Source: Hyparrhenia diplandra
Taxonomy: Eukaryota > Streptophyta > Magnoliopsida > Poales > Poaceae
Direction of reading: 5' to 3'
NCBI GenBank assembly: GCA_015847255.1
Contig: JADLZK010011224.1
Location: forward strand, 1-64,000
Length of the DNA: 64,000 nucleotides
Below the pieces are notes generated by a model that was not told the DNA's origin, did not search any database, and was given only the letters and a program-made list of their open reading frames with translations. A program made the translations under genes and the position numbers. Shown in pieces: positions 1 to 11,970 of the stretch (position 1 is its first letter; each line of letters starts with the position of its first letter).

Positions 1-1150
1 TATTAAATCATCATATATTTATGAACAGGAGCCTTCTTCGATATGTATATTGGTGATCCCCCTGTTTCAGTGGAGACCAAACAAGACATCGCGAAAAATG
101 TGGCTGGACTCATAAGAAGATGCTAGTAAAAAAACAGGAAAACTAAATCGGAGAAGTTGGAATTATTTCATTCATCTATACAAGGAGAGGAGATATAAAT
201 AGAAAGGAAGCCAGGAGAGGATCTGTTGTATTTATAGTGGTAGACAGTCAGTTTGTAAGCTATCAACAGGCAAAAAGTTTCAACAAACAGAGGCCTAAGC
301 ATCCTTGGCGAATGCCTCCATGCTTTTCATATTTGCCATTTCCTGGCCGGCTGGCGCACTGTGTCATGTACAAATAAATGATACAGTAACAAGTTGTACA
401 ACAAGAGGACCTTTCTCTACCCGAAGTCTAAAATGATGGGGTTCGGCTTTGTTCCTACAGATTTATGGTTATCTCTTTTTTTTTCTTCTTCTTGTACTGA
501 TCTGCCGATCTGTATTTAGCAAAGCTATAGATGGCGTGTACGTGGAAGTTGCTGATACTCGTCTAGTAGCGAGTCGGGTGCTTGTGTCTTGACGTCTTTT
601 CTGACTGGAACTCTGGAAGTTGAGAACGGCAAGGTAGGTACTGTACAATGGAATTTCAGCAAAGTTAACAGCTCGCGGGGCTCTTGATAATAATAATTAC
701 TGGATTATTACCCCAGGCCAGGCGATTACATTGATTTACCCCTTTATGTTTGTGTGTTGGCGCACCCGATGGAGATAAAACAGATGACTTTGCTGGCAAA
801 TTTAGTGCATTTGATTTGATTAGGAGGCCATCTCATTTTTGGCATCTTGACAGCATGCAAAGAGAGGTTTCTACTGCTGCATTAACCATCACGATTCAGG
901 AGCAACGGTCGGTCACCTGGCTCTGGAAACACGCACGTTCCTCATTCCTCAACCGAAGACCCACCACTTCCATTTCTCCCATGACGGGCTGCTGAGCTGA
1001 GCTGAGCAGAGAGCTGCTGTTGTGGGCCGAACACCAAACCGCCTGTGGTGGCTCCTGAATCCAAGCGGGCGCGTCCCTTCCTTTTCCGTCGCCTCCCAGG
1101 TCCATATCCCCAGGTGCCCGGTGCTCGCCTCTCGCGTCGTTCCGCCCGCC
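1..1150. other. Intergenic, no gene recognised
   Basis: AT-rich sequence without a recognisable coding exon. Short open frames between 750 and 1150 overlap the leader of the downstream endoglucanase relic and have no family features. A weak CT-rich and TATA-like context lies before 1151, but I cannot place a promoter with confidence. Confidence 0.5.
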
Positions 1151-2240
1151 ATGCGCGCACTGAGCAGCATGCGCGCCCACGTCGCCCTGGCCCTCGCGGC
1201 GCTAGCTGGTGCTGGCCGGCGACGCCCTGCACCCGGCGCTGGCTGCCGGCGGCTTCGACTACAAAGGATGCCCTCAGCAAGACCATCATATTCCTCGAGG
1301 CGGCTGCCGCCCAACAACCGCGTCAAGTGGCGGGCTCGACGACGGCAAGCTCGGCAATGTACAGCAAGACCATGCATCGTCTTCTTTCTCCATTTCTTCC
1401 TCCTTGGACCTTGGTCCATACTCCTTTCATGGATGCAGATGCATGCGAAACTGACATGTATATATAAATGTCATTGAAACTGAAATGCAGTTCCGTCCGA
1501 ACGGATAGAAAAAGATACGACTTCCAGATTTACTGTATCTCTCTATTCATGTAATATATCCTGCCCTCCCATATATATATAGCTCTTGATGTTTGCGCGA
1601 TCGAGCAGACTGGCGGATACTATGACGTACGCCGGCGACAACGTCAAGTACGGGCTGCCGCTGGCGTTCACAGTGACCACGCTCGCGTGGACGGCGCTGG
1701 CGTTCACGCCCGAACTGGAGGCGACCAAGGAGCTGGAGCACGTGCACGAGGCCATCAGGTACCTGCTCAAATGCGCCGCCAGGAAGAACAAGCTGTGGGT
1801 GCAGGTGAGCCGGCGTTTGCTTCCTGAAATTCGATCGAGACGACGGAAATCGATCCTCCATTTTTTATGTCAAGATTGCATGTAATCCTGCGGTGTCTAA
1901 TAGAAGAATCTTCGTGACACCATCAGGTCGGCGACCCCAACTTGGACCACCAGTGCTGGGGAAGGCGCCGCGCAGAACTTCAAGGTCCAGGCGGACAACT
2001 TCGTGTGCGCGGTGCTGCCCGACACGGCGTTCCACCAGGTGTTCATCACCCCGGGTGCGCGGTGCAGTACGTGACGAGCACGGCGTTCCTCTTCGTGGTC
2101 TACTCGGACCTGCTGCTGCGGAGTCGGACGGGGCAGTCGGTGATGTGCGGGAACCAGCCCATCTCCCCGGCGGCCCGGCTCCGGGAGTTCGCGCGGCAGC
2201 AGATGGACTACCTGCTACTTGGATTTGATCCAACATCGAT
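1151..2240 (+). pseudogene. Endo-beta-1,4-glucanase (GH9) pseudogene
   Basis: Relic of a secreted glycoside hydrolase family 9 cellulase, a family that cuts beta-1,4-glucan in the cell wall. Two in-frame ATGs (1151, 1169) open a hydrophobic signal-peptide-like start. Then, in changing frames, come the GH9 N-terminal landmarks: FDYK, DALSKTIIFLE, LPPNNRVKWR, LDDGKLGNV, GGYYD, GDNVKYGLPLAFTVTTLAW (about 1615-1695) and LKCAARKNKLWVQV. The catalytic-base motif DAGDN is broken by four extra bases (near 1624), and the WGTD residues normally before the LKC segment are missing. From about 1960 the text jumps to C-terminal GH9 sequence (NFKVQADNFVCAVLP, HQVFITPG, YVTSTAFLFVVYSDLL, REFARQQMDYLL), so most of the catalytic domain is deleted. 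It cannot encode an active enzyme. The family call is from motifs read by eye. Confidence 0.85.
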
Positions 2241-3950
2241 CGTCTCCCGTGACCGTGATCGGTGCTTTCTGGCCGGATTTGATCCAGCATGCTGATGCTG
2301 CACAGGCAGCGCAAAGGTTCGCGCGGGTTTGTTGGGGTAGGTCTCTGTTGGCTGCTGTTAGGCTGGCGGCTGCTTCCACCGGAGCCGCCCGGCCGTGTAC
2401 ATCGATCGTGGAGGGATCCAGCGGTGGACCACTACCTTTCCAAACCGCGCGCATGTACACGTACTTGGATGCTTGCTCGTGTAGTCCTCGTGTGTGTCTT
2501 GTACTGACCTCAGCTTTTTTTTTTTTTAATATAACCAAAATAAACTTTGGCACAGACGATCAAGATGAAAAAAAAAAAGATGATATGGAACTCCCAGTCT
2601 GTTGTAGGCAAAGCTTACCTTCTATTCTGTCACTGTGTAATGATTTTCTTCACATGATTCGACGATGATTCGTATTCAAAAAGTGTACTTACTATGGCTA
2701 TATACCCTATCCAAACGAAGCAAAATATAACCTACACAAGAATTGAGATAATTATGTAATCATGCAAGTGGCACCTCTCTTTGCTACTTTGTCATTTATT
2801 TATGGTAGCTTAATTGGACTCGACTAGGTTTATGAATGAACTTGCTTCTCGTTGTCTGGAGCTTGTCACTTGTGTGTGGGGGGTTGGCCTAGCCGCCTAC
2901 TCATATAGGTGTAGAGCCTCCGTTGCTTTGCTAGTGAACACCGAGCACACCTACCTACTATTGCCACTGTCCGTGCCCATCTTGCCTCACGTTTTGAATG
3001 TGGCTACAACCCTCCTATGCTTTGCCTTTGTGGCTCATCTTTCATGCCATCTATGTCCATCACCATTGAATCTACCACTACACATGCCAATGTCTTGCTA
3101 TGTGTTACTCAATTTATCCTAGCTACTTGGCAAATGCCGACTTTGGTAAGATTGAAAATCGCCTTCGCCCTTGAAAAGATCATCTATTCAGGTTAAATTT
3201 CGTTTAAGTTTGACTTATTTGTAAAAAAAAAATTAGCATTATTTATATCTCTAAATAAATTTACTAGAAGAATATATCCAATAATTAATCTAACAGTATT
3301 TATTATACCCCATAAATTTTAATGATATCTTACATATACAACCAAATTTGAAAAATACCCAACTTCTTGTGAAATGAAAAATCACACTCTTCACATGATG
3401 AAGGGAGTAGGCTCGTATCAAGGGGAGCATCTCAAAAAATAGAAAATATGGACCAAAGTGTAAATGCAAGAATTTTTGTTTTGATGAATTCACTTTAGCA
3501 ATGTTTTGTTTCTTCTTTTTTTTTTATAGTAGTATTCTTTTTAGCTAGTTTTCACTTTAATCTAAATTACAATGTACTTTATATTTGTTATATAAGATCA
3601 ACATCTAGCCCTGTTTATTTGAACTTATCAACCATGCTAAGATAGTAAAGTGTATTTATCTTTTAATAAAATAGTATCGGTGACTTTTGACCACATAAAC
3701 CATCAGTCCAACTGCCTAACTTTGTAAGTTTTATAGTAAAATACACCAACATCAATAGCATATCCATTTTGTTCTTATTCACCCATTGGAATTATAATAA
3801 TTTCGAGTAGAAAAGGACAATGTTAAAAGAAAAGGTGAAAATGAAAAAAAAAAAACTTCAAAAGTCGCTCTTTTGTTTTTGCCAAGAATAAATACCACGC
3901 GAACCCAGCCCGTGCCATGTTAAGAAAACCAGTCCTAGTCGCCACGCTAG
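2241..3950. other. Intergenic, AT-rich
   Basis: No recognisable gene. A 102-codon open frame at 2814-3122 has no family features and lies in low-complexity sequence. 3200-3900 is very AT-rich with homopolymers. The end of this stretch is the presumed promoter and leader of the OXS3-like gene. Confidence 0.5.
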
Positions 3951-6508
3951 TTGCTCGCCGCGATCGCACTGGAGAGCGGGCGCGGGCTGGGCGGCGGCCC
4001 TCGGTTACGCGGCCCTCGGTTCGCCCGCTGCGGCGTCGGCGGGGCGTGGCGGGACAGCGACAGCCCCGCGGCGGCGGCGCAGTGGGAGTGGGACGGCGAG
4101 GAGGTCGAGGGCGGCGACGGCGAGGTGCAGAGCTCGTACAAGGGCTCCCCGGTCGACTCCATGGACGCGCTCCAGGAGGCCCTGCCCTTCAGGTGAGCGA
4201 GCGCCCACCCATTTCGCCACGGGGAACGGATCTTGATCGGCCTTTGTCGGCTTATTTGCGCGGCTCCTCTGGGGGATTCGGGGTAAATGTGGGTACAGGT
4301 AGTTCTTCTTTGTCTTGCCGATCTCGTTTCTCCCAGGAAATTTTGGAGATTTCTTGCGTTGGTTGGACTAACGCAGTCCAGGAGATTGGTTCTTGATCGG
4401 TGTCAGTTGGGGAAATGCGCATTACATACGTAGATTCCTCATTCTCTGTTGATGTTGAAGCAGGGGAGGTCTTGGAGTAATTCGAGCGAATTAGTTTGGT
4501 TTTGGGTCCGCTGATTGTTTCTTCTGTTGGCAAATCGAAGGGGGTCTTCACATTCTTGTCTCGTTCAGAGTGATCAGATTGGAAACTGTTGCGATTTGCG
4601 TTTCTAGTCAATTCTTTGTGGTGTCTTGCATTCACTGTGGTTGGGGTGATTATTTAGGCATTCTTACTCTTCACAATCAAAACTTCAACAGGTGTCTCTG
4701 ACTATGGAGTGATAGGATGGCAAAATTATTGCGAGTTAGGGTTCTTATATGCGATTCTCCGTGGTGCTTTGCATTCACCATGGTTGTGGATATTACGCAT
4801 TTGTACTGTACAGTTCATAATGCAAACGTCAACTCATAATGTCGGTTGTTTAATCTTTGAAATTTTTGTTCCCTCAACTGCTTGACATCAACAGCTATCC
4901 AGCTTTCTTGTGTTGAAGTCTGTGAATCTCTCGTGTTGCTTTTAAGGTATTTTTATGTAAGATAAGTTGTGGTGGAATAATTTAGTGGAAGCACTGGATA
5001 CTTCTGTGTATGTTTTGGTGCTAGTTTCTCAGGGGTGGTCTGCAATAATTGAAGAATACCAAACTCTGATCTAGTCCTTCAAATGCTCTGTGATCCACTT
5101 GACTGCACAATGATAAGTTTTGATTAGGCCTTCCAAGGAGTGTAAAAGTAGGTGTCAATGAGAATAGCATGCAACAATTACTCTAGTATTTCTCAGATAA
5201 AGCCTAATGTCTATAAGCTTTCTTTATAAAGTTTTGTTTCTTTTTCGATTTAAGATGGAAAGATTGTGCACCAACTGTTTGTAGAGTTCCTGATAGCTAT
5301 GTTACTAGCACATATGAATGTATGATTGGAGCAGTACTTTGGGCTAGATGCAAAACACTTTATAATTTATTGTGATATTATTTTCATTGGTATTATCCTG
5401 GAGTACATTTTACTGTGAGTTTAACAGATGTTGCTGTAGTTGGCAAACTACTAGTTCAGTGGAAAACTGTTTTCATCCTATTAATTATTCAGTCCAAGTA
5501 ATAAGCTACATAGTAGCAGGATTGTATCGCATAGACGCCTGGTATTGTCAAAGCTTTTACGTGCTCAAAACATATGTCTATAAATGATGAAAATTCTTCT
5601 GTTATACACTAGAGCAGCTGGTATACATTACAAAGGAAGTAGCGATCCATCCATTTTGCATACTCATCATAGCAGGTCCAATAGGTCGATATCTACGGAG
5701 TAGTTACTTGTCTTTGTTTTGGAGTTGGCAGCTTAATTTGTTAGCTACTATCTTAATTTGTTATCGGGACATGGATTAACCCAAGCACAGGATCAAACAG
5801 ATAGGACGTTCTTAGTCCACATGAATTTGTTAGCTACTAGCTTAGTTTGTTATCTACGTCACTAAAAATATGCAGTTACTTGTCTTTGTTTTGGAGTTGT
5901 TCATTTTGAGCAACCTGGGGAATATCTTTGTTCAGTCCTTAAATTGTTATACTAGCTTTATCTTGGTTATGAGAAATAATCATCAGTCTTCCATTTTGTT
6001 GATCATTATTATTCTTAAATATGTCAGGAAAGGGGTATGCAAGTTGTACAATGGAAAGTCTGGATCTCTTGCAAAACTTCAAGATGCTGTAATACCTTCT
6101 CTACTGAAAGACCTTCCAAAGCCAGAAACACCATCCCCTAGGAAGCGCAAAGGTCTTCTTCCATTCAGTTTCAAATGGGGCAAACCGCAGAATAAAGAGG
6201 TATTCCCTGAAGATGATGCAATCAAAAGCCCCCGCAAACTGCAGGAGGATGACTATGTCGCCTGCTGCCACAAGCAGCTCAGGAAGCAACAGTGGCAGCG
6301 ATGACGAACATAACCACTCCCAGAAGTTGTCTTGCCGTCGCCCACACAGAAGGCCCAGCAATGCCCTGGGTGTTTTGCTTCTCCGCCTGCACCTCGTCCA
6401 CCCCAGCAGTTCTCTGCTCTCATGAGATCTCAGTCAATGCTTGATCTGCAGGATGTGACAGACTCAACCGCCATGGTCACTCCCAGGGATAAGCGCATGA
6501 AGAATTAG
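3951..6508 (+). CDS. OXS3-like (OXIDATIVE STRESS 3 family) protein, two exons, frame-disrupted
   Basis: Resembles plant OXIDATIVE STRESS 3 proteins, small nuclear, Ser-rich proteins linked to stress tolerance and chromatin. Exon 1 ends at about 4192 with SSYKGSPVDSMDALQEALPF and a GTGAGC donor. Exon 2 starts after CAG at 6028 with the diagnostic block RKGVCKLYNGKSGSLAKLQ and runs through PRKRKGLLPFSFKWG, a Ser-rich patch (SPAATSSSGSNSGSDDE) and a conserved-looking tail (QQFSALMRSQSMLDLQDV) to a stop at 6506-6508. The codon split AG/G across the intron keeps frame. Exon 2 leaves frame near 6250 and returns near 6370, so two compensating indels flank the Ser-rich patch. No in-frame ATG is seen before the SMDALQ segment, so the start is unresolved and probably hidden by another indel. 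Either a recent pseudogene or a real gene with consensus errors. Confidence 0.65.
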
Positions 6509-7842
6509 CAAAAGCTGAAGGGACAAGCGCATGAAGAACTAGCAGGAGCTGAATCTTGGTTAGTTTGAGGAGGACAAGCAATTGAAGTGGCGAAACCTGA
6601 ACCTTGGTGTCAGCCCAAATACTGGTGTCCATTTTAGACAGCGGAACCCAATGGCTGATGCTTACATGCTTGCTAGGCTCCATGCTTAGCGAGATCGAAT
6701 GAACTTGTGTGGATATAGCTGGGATTACCTGATGTAATGAGAATTGAGGAAGATACAGATGAACTAGGCAAACTGATGTAAGGAGTAAATCAGTGGGCAC
6801 TGCTTTGGTTACTGGTTGGCTTGTAAATGCTGGATTGTGCTTTTCTATGCTAATTCAACCATGTTGCTCGTACTGATCTTTGTTTTGCTCGTCGTTCTGA
6901 AATAGGTCCCTTTTTATTGGATTCAGAATAGGCCTTATTTGATGTCAGGATTATTTGCTATTGAGCTGTATTTTTCTTTTGTTGCTAGTCTTCACTTGGA
7001 ACAAACCAACATGACTGGGGAGAGGCACGGGCATGTATCTAGGCGTATCTGCTCTGGATCGCACTTCACATCTAAAGAAACAGTAAATTCAACGTTACAT
7101 GAACTGCATATGAAAACTATAAATGGAGTGCTTTTCAAAATTGAATTTGAGGGAGTAGATGACAAAGTGAAATGAGATTTTCTACAACAAACACTGAGGA
7201 TGAAAGGACAAAGTGTCGTAACTGGATTCAAACATTTTTAGAAAGAGGAAATAGCATCAAAGTTAGCTGCATGTATGTACTTTGCAAAACTAAAGGCCTC
7301 CACTGAGCACACATCCCACTTTTCTTACCTCCTGTGCTCTTCTTTGGGTCGTGTTGCGGATATGACGCCGACCGACCTCTCTTCTTCTTCCTGTCCTCAT
7401 CAGCTGATCTCCAAACACTCTGGCCTGCCTGCCTGAATTCTCCTCTCCCACTCAGAATCAGAATCATCCTCGTCGCCGGCAGGACATACACCGACGAGTG
7501 GGCGAGTGCCGCCGCAAGCCTTTCTTTCTCCAGGTCTTGGCACCCAACAGCCAGGTATGCCCGCCTCGCCTCGCTTCGCTTCCCGTCTTTCCTGCTGCGC
7601 GAAACCGGCGTCGTCCAACCCTAATAATCCAAGCTATCTATCTATCTCCAATCAATTCGGCTCTTGCCCAGTTGGGTTGGGGGCAACCTACGTTCATGCG
7701 TGATCACGCGTGATGATGCTCCGTACAACTCACTGACTGCGCGCTTTTCAATTGTCTTCTGCAAACATTATCTATCTATCTATCTAGGCTCCTCCCTGCT
7801 TCCGTCCGATGTGCAGATTGCTACGGCGGCCAGTATGTTGCG
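6509..7842. other. OXS3 3' flank and DLDG1 5' region
   Basis: 3' untranslated-like sequence of the OXS3-like gene, then AT-rich spacer. From about 7380 the sequence becomes pyrimidine-rich (CT tracts, short CTAT repeats near 7635 and 7770), as in a plant promoter or leader for the next gene. A 78-codon frame at 6939-7175 has no recognised features. Confidence 0.45.
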
Positions 7843-10800
7843 ATGGTATCTAGCTTGCAACGGCATTGCGCTGCGCTTCCCCATCGAGGGCATTGGTGTC
7901 TGCGCGCGCGGGGTGCTCGCTCTCGGTTCCCCACACGAGCAGTAGGAGGGCGAGGCCGCGCAGACACGCGGCGGTCTTCGCGAGGAGGAGGCGGCCCAGC
8001 AAGTGGCAGCGGCCGTGGTGGAAGACCTTCTTCTCGGACTGGAATGACGACGAGGAGAGCCTGGCTGGGTTGAGGGAGGATGACGTGCTGCTGGAGGAGA
8101 TTGGGGCCAACCAGGAGCTGTCGGACAAGGAAAAGTTTGACGAGTGGAGGAGGAAGGCCGAGGCGATTGTTGAGCTGCGCGAGGCCCAGCAGGATGCCAT
8201 CAACGCCGAGGCGCGGTCCTGGGAGGATTGGATCAGTGGTGACGCTTCGGGGAGTGGAGGTGGAGGTGGGGAGGCCAGCTTGCTTGACCAGATAACTGAT
8301 GACCCTAAAGAGATTGTGTGGGGGAAGGGCGTTATTCAGGTTTTGAGAGATGCCGTCGATGAGGATTATGAGGACATGCTGTTCCAAGATCGAGTTTTTA
8401 TGTACGCCTCCACAAACTCGGTGCGTTCTTCCTTTTCTACTACTACCTTGTTTGTGTTACCAAGTAGCATAATGTACTACTGCCAACTGATAATATAATC
8501 ATGATCGAGTTCTTGTTTGGCTGCCAAAAAAACTGTACTGTAGAGGCCAAATTTCTAGCATTGTTGACGAGTTTATGTTTGGGCTGACAAAAAGACTGTA
8601 CTGTGCAGGCCAAATTTCTAGCATTGTTGATTTTGGTTCCGTGGGTGATAGATTTCCTAGTCCATGACTATGTTATGATGCCCTTCTTAGAGAGGTAATT
8701 CCTCTCACCCATTATGTATCATCCCTTCTTATCAGTCAAGTACCGAGCTCTGGTAAGAGTATCTCTTTTGGCTTCCGTCGTTACGTGCAACCATGCATGC
8801 TAAATTACCTAATAACAGGTATGTCCAGAAAGTGCCACTTGCAGCTGAGTTACTTGATGTAAGACACAGCCAGAAGCTGCAGATGGTTAAAGACCTAAAC
8901 ATTGAAAAGGCAAGATACCGTCTTCAAGTAGAGATTGGAAAATCTCCTCCACTTTCTGATGAGGAGGTCTGGTATGAGCTGCGGGAAAAAGCGTGAGTGA
9001 GAAAATGCTGAATACCATGTTTTCTTGCCAAGTCATTACTTTTATAAATGCACCATCCATCACTGTACTATTTGCTCTCTGCCAGTATGAACATTATGTG
9101 TTGTCCACTAAGTACAGTCGGTTTGTTCTTAAGGATTGTCTTCTCTTCTTATCAGGATAGAGTTGAGGGATGATTGGAGGCTAGAAAATCGAGCAGCTTT
9201 TGCAAATATATGGTCGATATGGTTTATGGGATTGTTCTATTCCTTCTTATGTGCTTCAACCAGAGCAAAGTAAATTTCTATCAGAAGACGGTTTCATTTT
9301 CATTTTCAATTGCATATCACATTCCATGTAGCACTCTTGCTATGCATGTGGACACATGGTTTTGTCCTTATTCAAAATAGAGTTTAAATTATTAGACAGA
9401 TTCCTGTGCTATTAGACCCTACTAATGTCAAAGGAGTGCTTGTTACGTTACAATTTTACCTTCAAGTATATGCAAAAATGTACTGATCACAATTTCACTT
9501 ACTTCATATTTCTTCTATGCTTGGTGTACCCTACAATTCTAAGGTAGAGCTAATGTCATATCATTCCCATGTGACAAATCTAACTCTATATTGGTGGTTA
9601 ACATTTTGAAAAGTTGACAAAAAGCTTGTAGGATAGCACATACTTTGGACCAAAGCCGTGTCATCCAGCTTGGCCTTCAGTTTCTCCGATTGATTATCAG
9701 TTTCTACAAATGAATATAGAGAGTTATGTTGTTATCATACATCTTACTTTTACTCCCTCCCCCTGTTCACATTCAGGTTGCGATGCTGAAGTTCACAGGA
9801 TATAAGTTGCTAAATAATATTTCAGACAGTGGGAAGGCCTTTCTTATTATTATAGTATCAGACATCCTTTTAGGGTAATGTTATATGAATTACCATTCTC
9901 TTAAATAGAAGTTCTATGTACGCATATATGGTTTTGAGGCCTGCATTCATTTATCCAACATGCTGTTGTGAAGAACTGTATTCATTTATCCAACATGCTT
10001 ACTCAGAATTTAGTGTTCAGTCAATGGAGCCTACATTGGACAAGGGGCCCGGTCATGGGCCACCTTAGTCTCAACTATGTTCTGACCCGTACTGGCATAG
10101 TATATACACATTCCTTGCATATAATGTGACATGTGCAAGCAGTTCAAAAACAGGAAGTGTTTACCTTATGACTACTAGGGTAAATTAAGTATAGTGTTAA
10201 TGTTCTATACTTGTGCTTGAGATGTCATTGTTCATACTGATTCCAGTGCTATACATTGGTTTCCCTTTCATCAGAAGGTAATCGGTCCCTTTTTGTGTGT
10301 GTGTGTGTGGGGGTTGGGGGATTCAGTTAAGTTGTTCTGTACGAAAAGCTAAACATCCATACAAGACAATTTAAATATCTCTCAGTTTTGTGTTCTTTTG
10401 GGATAGACATTGCTCCTTCATGCAACTAAGAAATAGCCCTGATGTTTTCTGTTAGATTGCATTTTTCATTTAAGACAACGACTTATTTGTGCATCTTCTT
10501 TTGTTTCTAAGTCCATAGCCAATGATTTTATCCACTTTATAGAATCCACTTGCTTTTTTTTTTTTGCAGGTACCATTCTGAGTCAGGTTGGCATACATTG
10601 GTAGAAGTTATTCTCGAGCATTATGGACTTGAAGCTGATGAAGCGGCGGTCACATTTTTTTGTTTGTCTGTTTCCAGTTGCTTTGGATGTGTACATAAAG
10701 TTTTGGGTATGCCTCTTTTGTCTAATTAACAGGGATATAAAGTAGTTTTTTTAAAAGTTAAGTAGCATAGCTTTTTTAAGGAACCTCTTAATTTGTAAGA

Positions 10801-11160
10801 AATTTTCTGTCCTAAGGTCCTATCTTAGCATTTTATATGTTCTAAATGCACATCTTGGCAACTCTAGTACTACCATTTTAGTCACCTTTTTTTTAGAGGA
10901 GTAAGTTGCAACTTTCTTCTGTTGGTAACAAAATCCAATTTTCTATTGACTGCTTGATTTTATTAGCTACAACTTTTATGGATTTAGAACATTGTTCGGT
11001 TTTCCTGGTATTACTAGTTTATATGAGCTTAGAAGTTCACAATGTACTCTGAATAAGATCAAGATACTTAGTTTATTTTTCTACGTTGCAGGTATACAAA
11101 TATCTTCCAAGATTATCACCCAGTGTGGGCAACGTTCTGGATGAAATAAAGCGTCACTAG
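7843..11160 (+). CDS. DLDG1: CemA-like chloroplast envelope protein, DLDG1 type (7 exons)
   Basis: Nuclear gene for a plastid-targeted homologue of CemA/PxcA (proton-extrusion protein). In Arabidopsis this family member, DLDG1, sits in the chloroplast inner envelope and affects proton homeostasis and non-photochemical quenching. Exons: about 7843-8420, 8609-8694, 8819-8992, 9156-9269, 9777-9874, 10570-10706 and 11092-11160, all with GT/AG sites and compatible phases. Exon 1 gives an Arg/Ser-rich transit-like start, then KWQRPWWKTFFSDWNDDEES and an acidic helical region. Exon 2 encodes the first membrane segment (FLALLILVPWVIDFLVHDYV). Exons 5-7 give LKFTGYKLLNNISDSGKAF, YHSESGWHTLVEVILEHYG and YLPRLSPSVGNVLDEIKRH before the stop, the CemA signature. 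Lesions: one base missing near 9214, one extra T in a T-run near 10658, and ATG 7843 is one frame off the body of exon 1. With every splice site intact, consensus error or very recent decay are both possible. Confidence 0.85.
8507..8631 (+). repeat. Tandem duplication (about 62 bp x2) across a DLDG1 splice acceptor
   Basis: Unit 1 (8507-8568) and unit 2 (8569-8631) are closely similar. Unit 2 contains the acceptor used by exon 2 (GCAG before 8609) and the first bases of that exon. Unit 1 carries the same exon start after GAG instead of CAG, so a decoy 3' splice site lies about 62 bp upstream of the true one. Confidence 0.8.
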
Positions 11161-11328
11161 ATTTTTTTTTTTTTGTATTTTCCTTAAAATATGGAACCTG
11201 TATCTGGTGTATAATAATAGATTGATAGTTCTGAAGTAATTGGGGTTGGGCCCTTGCATTTTGAGTGCCACTGAAACATTCTTTGTTCATTTATTTCATA
11301 TGTAAATGCATTTTTCCTTTTCCATTTC

Positions 11329-11603
11329 GAGGGTGGACTTTTTTGTGTATGAGTATGACATTTTCTGGGTCTTCTTCACTCCAGTTATGGTCAGTGTGGC
11401 TCAATCTTTTGATGCTCGATAAAGGTCGATGCTCTTTCCTACTGAACTTGGTCTTTCTTAATACCATTGTCAGTTAATTCCATTTTCTCATCTTGATGCT
11501 TCAGATGATCTAGCTTTGCTTGGTCATGTACAGCTTCTGTTTCCAACTACAGATGTTGCACGGCCATTCTCGATGCTTGGCCTTGGTGACATTGTAATAC
11601 CTG
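11329..11603 (+). pseudogene. Two exons of signal peptide peptidase (SPP)
   Basis: Fragment of an intramembrane aspartyl protease of the SPP/presenilin family. The first piece (about 11337-11418) reads YDIFWVFFTPVMVSVAQSFDA and holds the catalytic YD motif. The second (to 11603, followed by a GTTAGT donor) reads LLFPTTDVARPFSMLGLG then DIVIPG and holds the GxGD catalytic motif. No upstream or downstream SPP exons are seen: DLDG1 ends at 11160 and prolyl hydroxylase exons begin at 11971. It is therefore an isolated genomic fragment, not a gene. Presence of intron sequence argues against a processed copy and for DNA-level capture or a duplication remnant. Confidence 0.8.
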
Positions 11604-11606
11604 GTT

Positions 11607-11960
11607 AGTAATTTGATGGTTATATGTGCCTTCTTAGTTGGTAGAAATTTGATGGTTATATGTGCCTTCTTGGTTGGTAAGAATAACACTACACCCAATG
11701 ACATGAAGCTGAGTTTAGTCAGCATATTACCATCGATCTATCTATGTATCTCCCTACCTGTCCCCTCTTTTTCCTTTGATCATTTCAAGGAATGCTGTTG
11801 AACTGAATCATTTTAATTTCACAAAACTGAGTTTTGCCAGCCTGTTATCATCATGAAATGCACTAATGCAGTATAGCTATGTATCTCCCAACTCGCTCTC
11901 TGTTTTTTCCTTTGATCATTTAAACGATGTATTATGCTGGTGAATCATATTAATTCATGC
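11607..11960 (+). repeat. Tandem duplications between SPP and P4H fragments
   Basis: Two nested duplications lie in this spacer. A roughly 36-bp unit containing TTGATGGTTATATGTGCCTT occurs twice at about 11610-11680. A longer unit ending in CTATGTATCTCCC and TTTTTCCTTTGATCATTT occurs at about 11705-11815 and again, diverged, at about 11825-11955. No exon was recognised here. Confidence 0.65.
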
Positions 11961-11970
11961 TGCCTTACAG

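Noticed and set aside
896..1477. Minus- and plus-strand frames around 1 kb as genes
   Set aside because: They overlap the GH9 relic, whose frame-by-frame homology explains the sequence.
6939..7175. 78-codon ORF between OXS3 and DLDG1
   Set aside because: No motif, no splice or promoter context; AT-rich background can give this length by chance.
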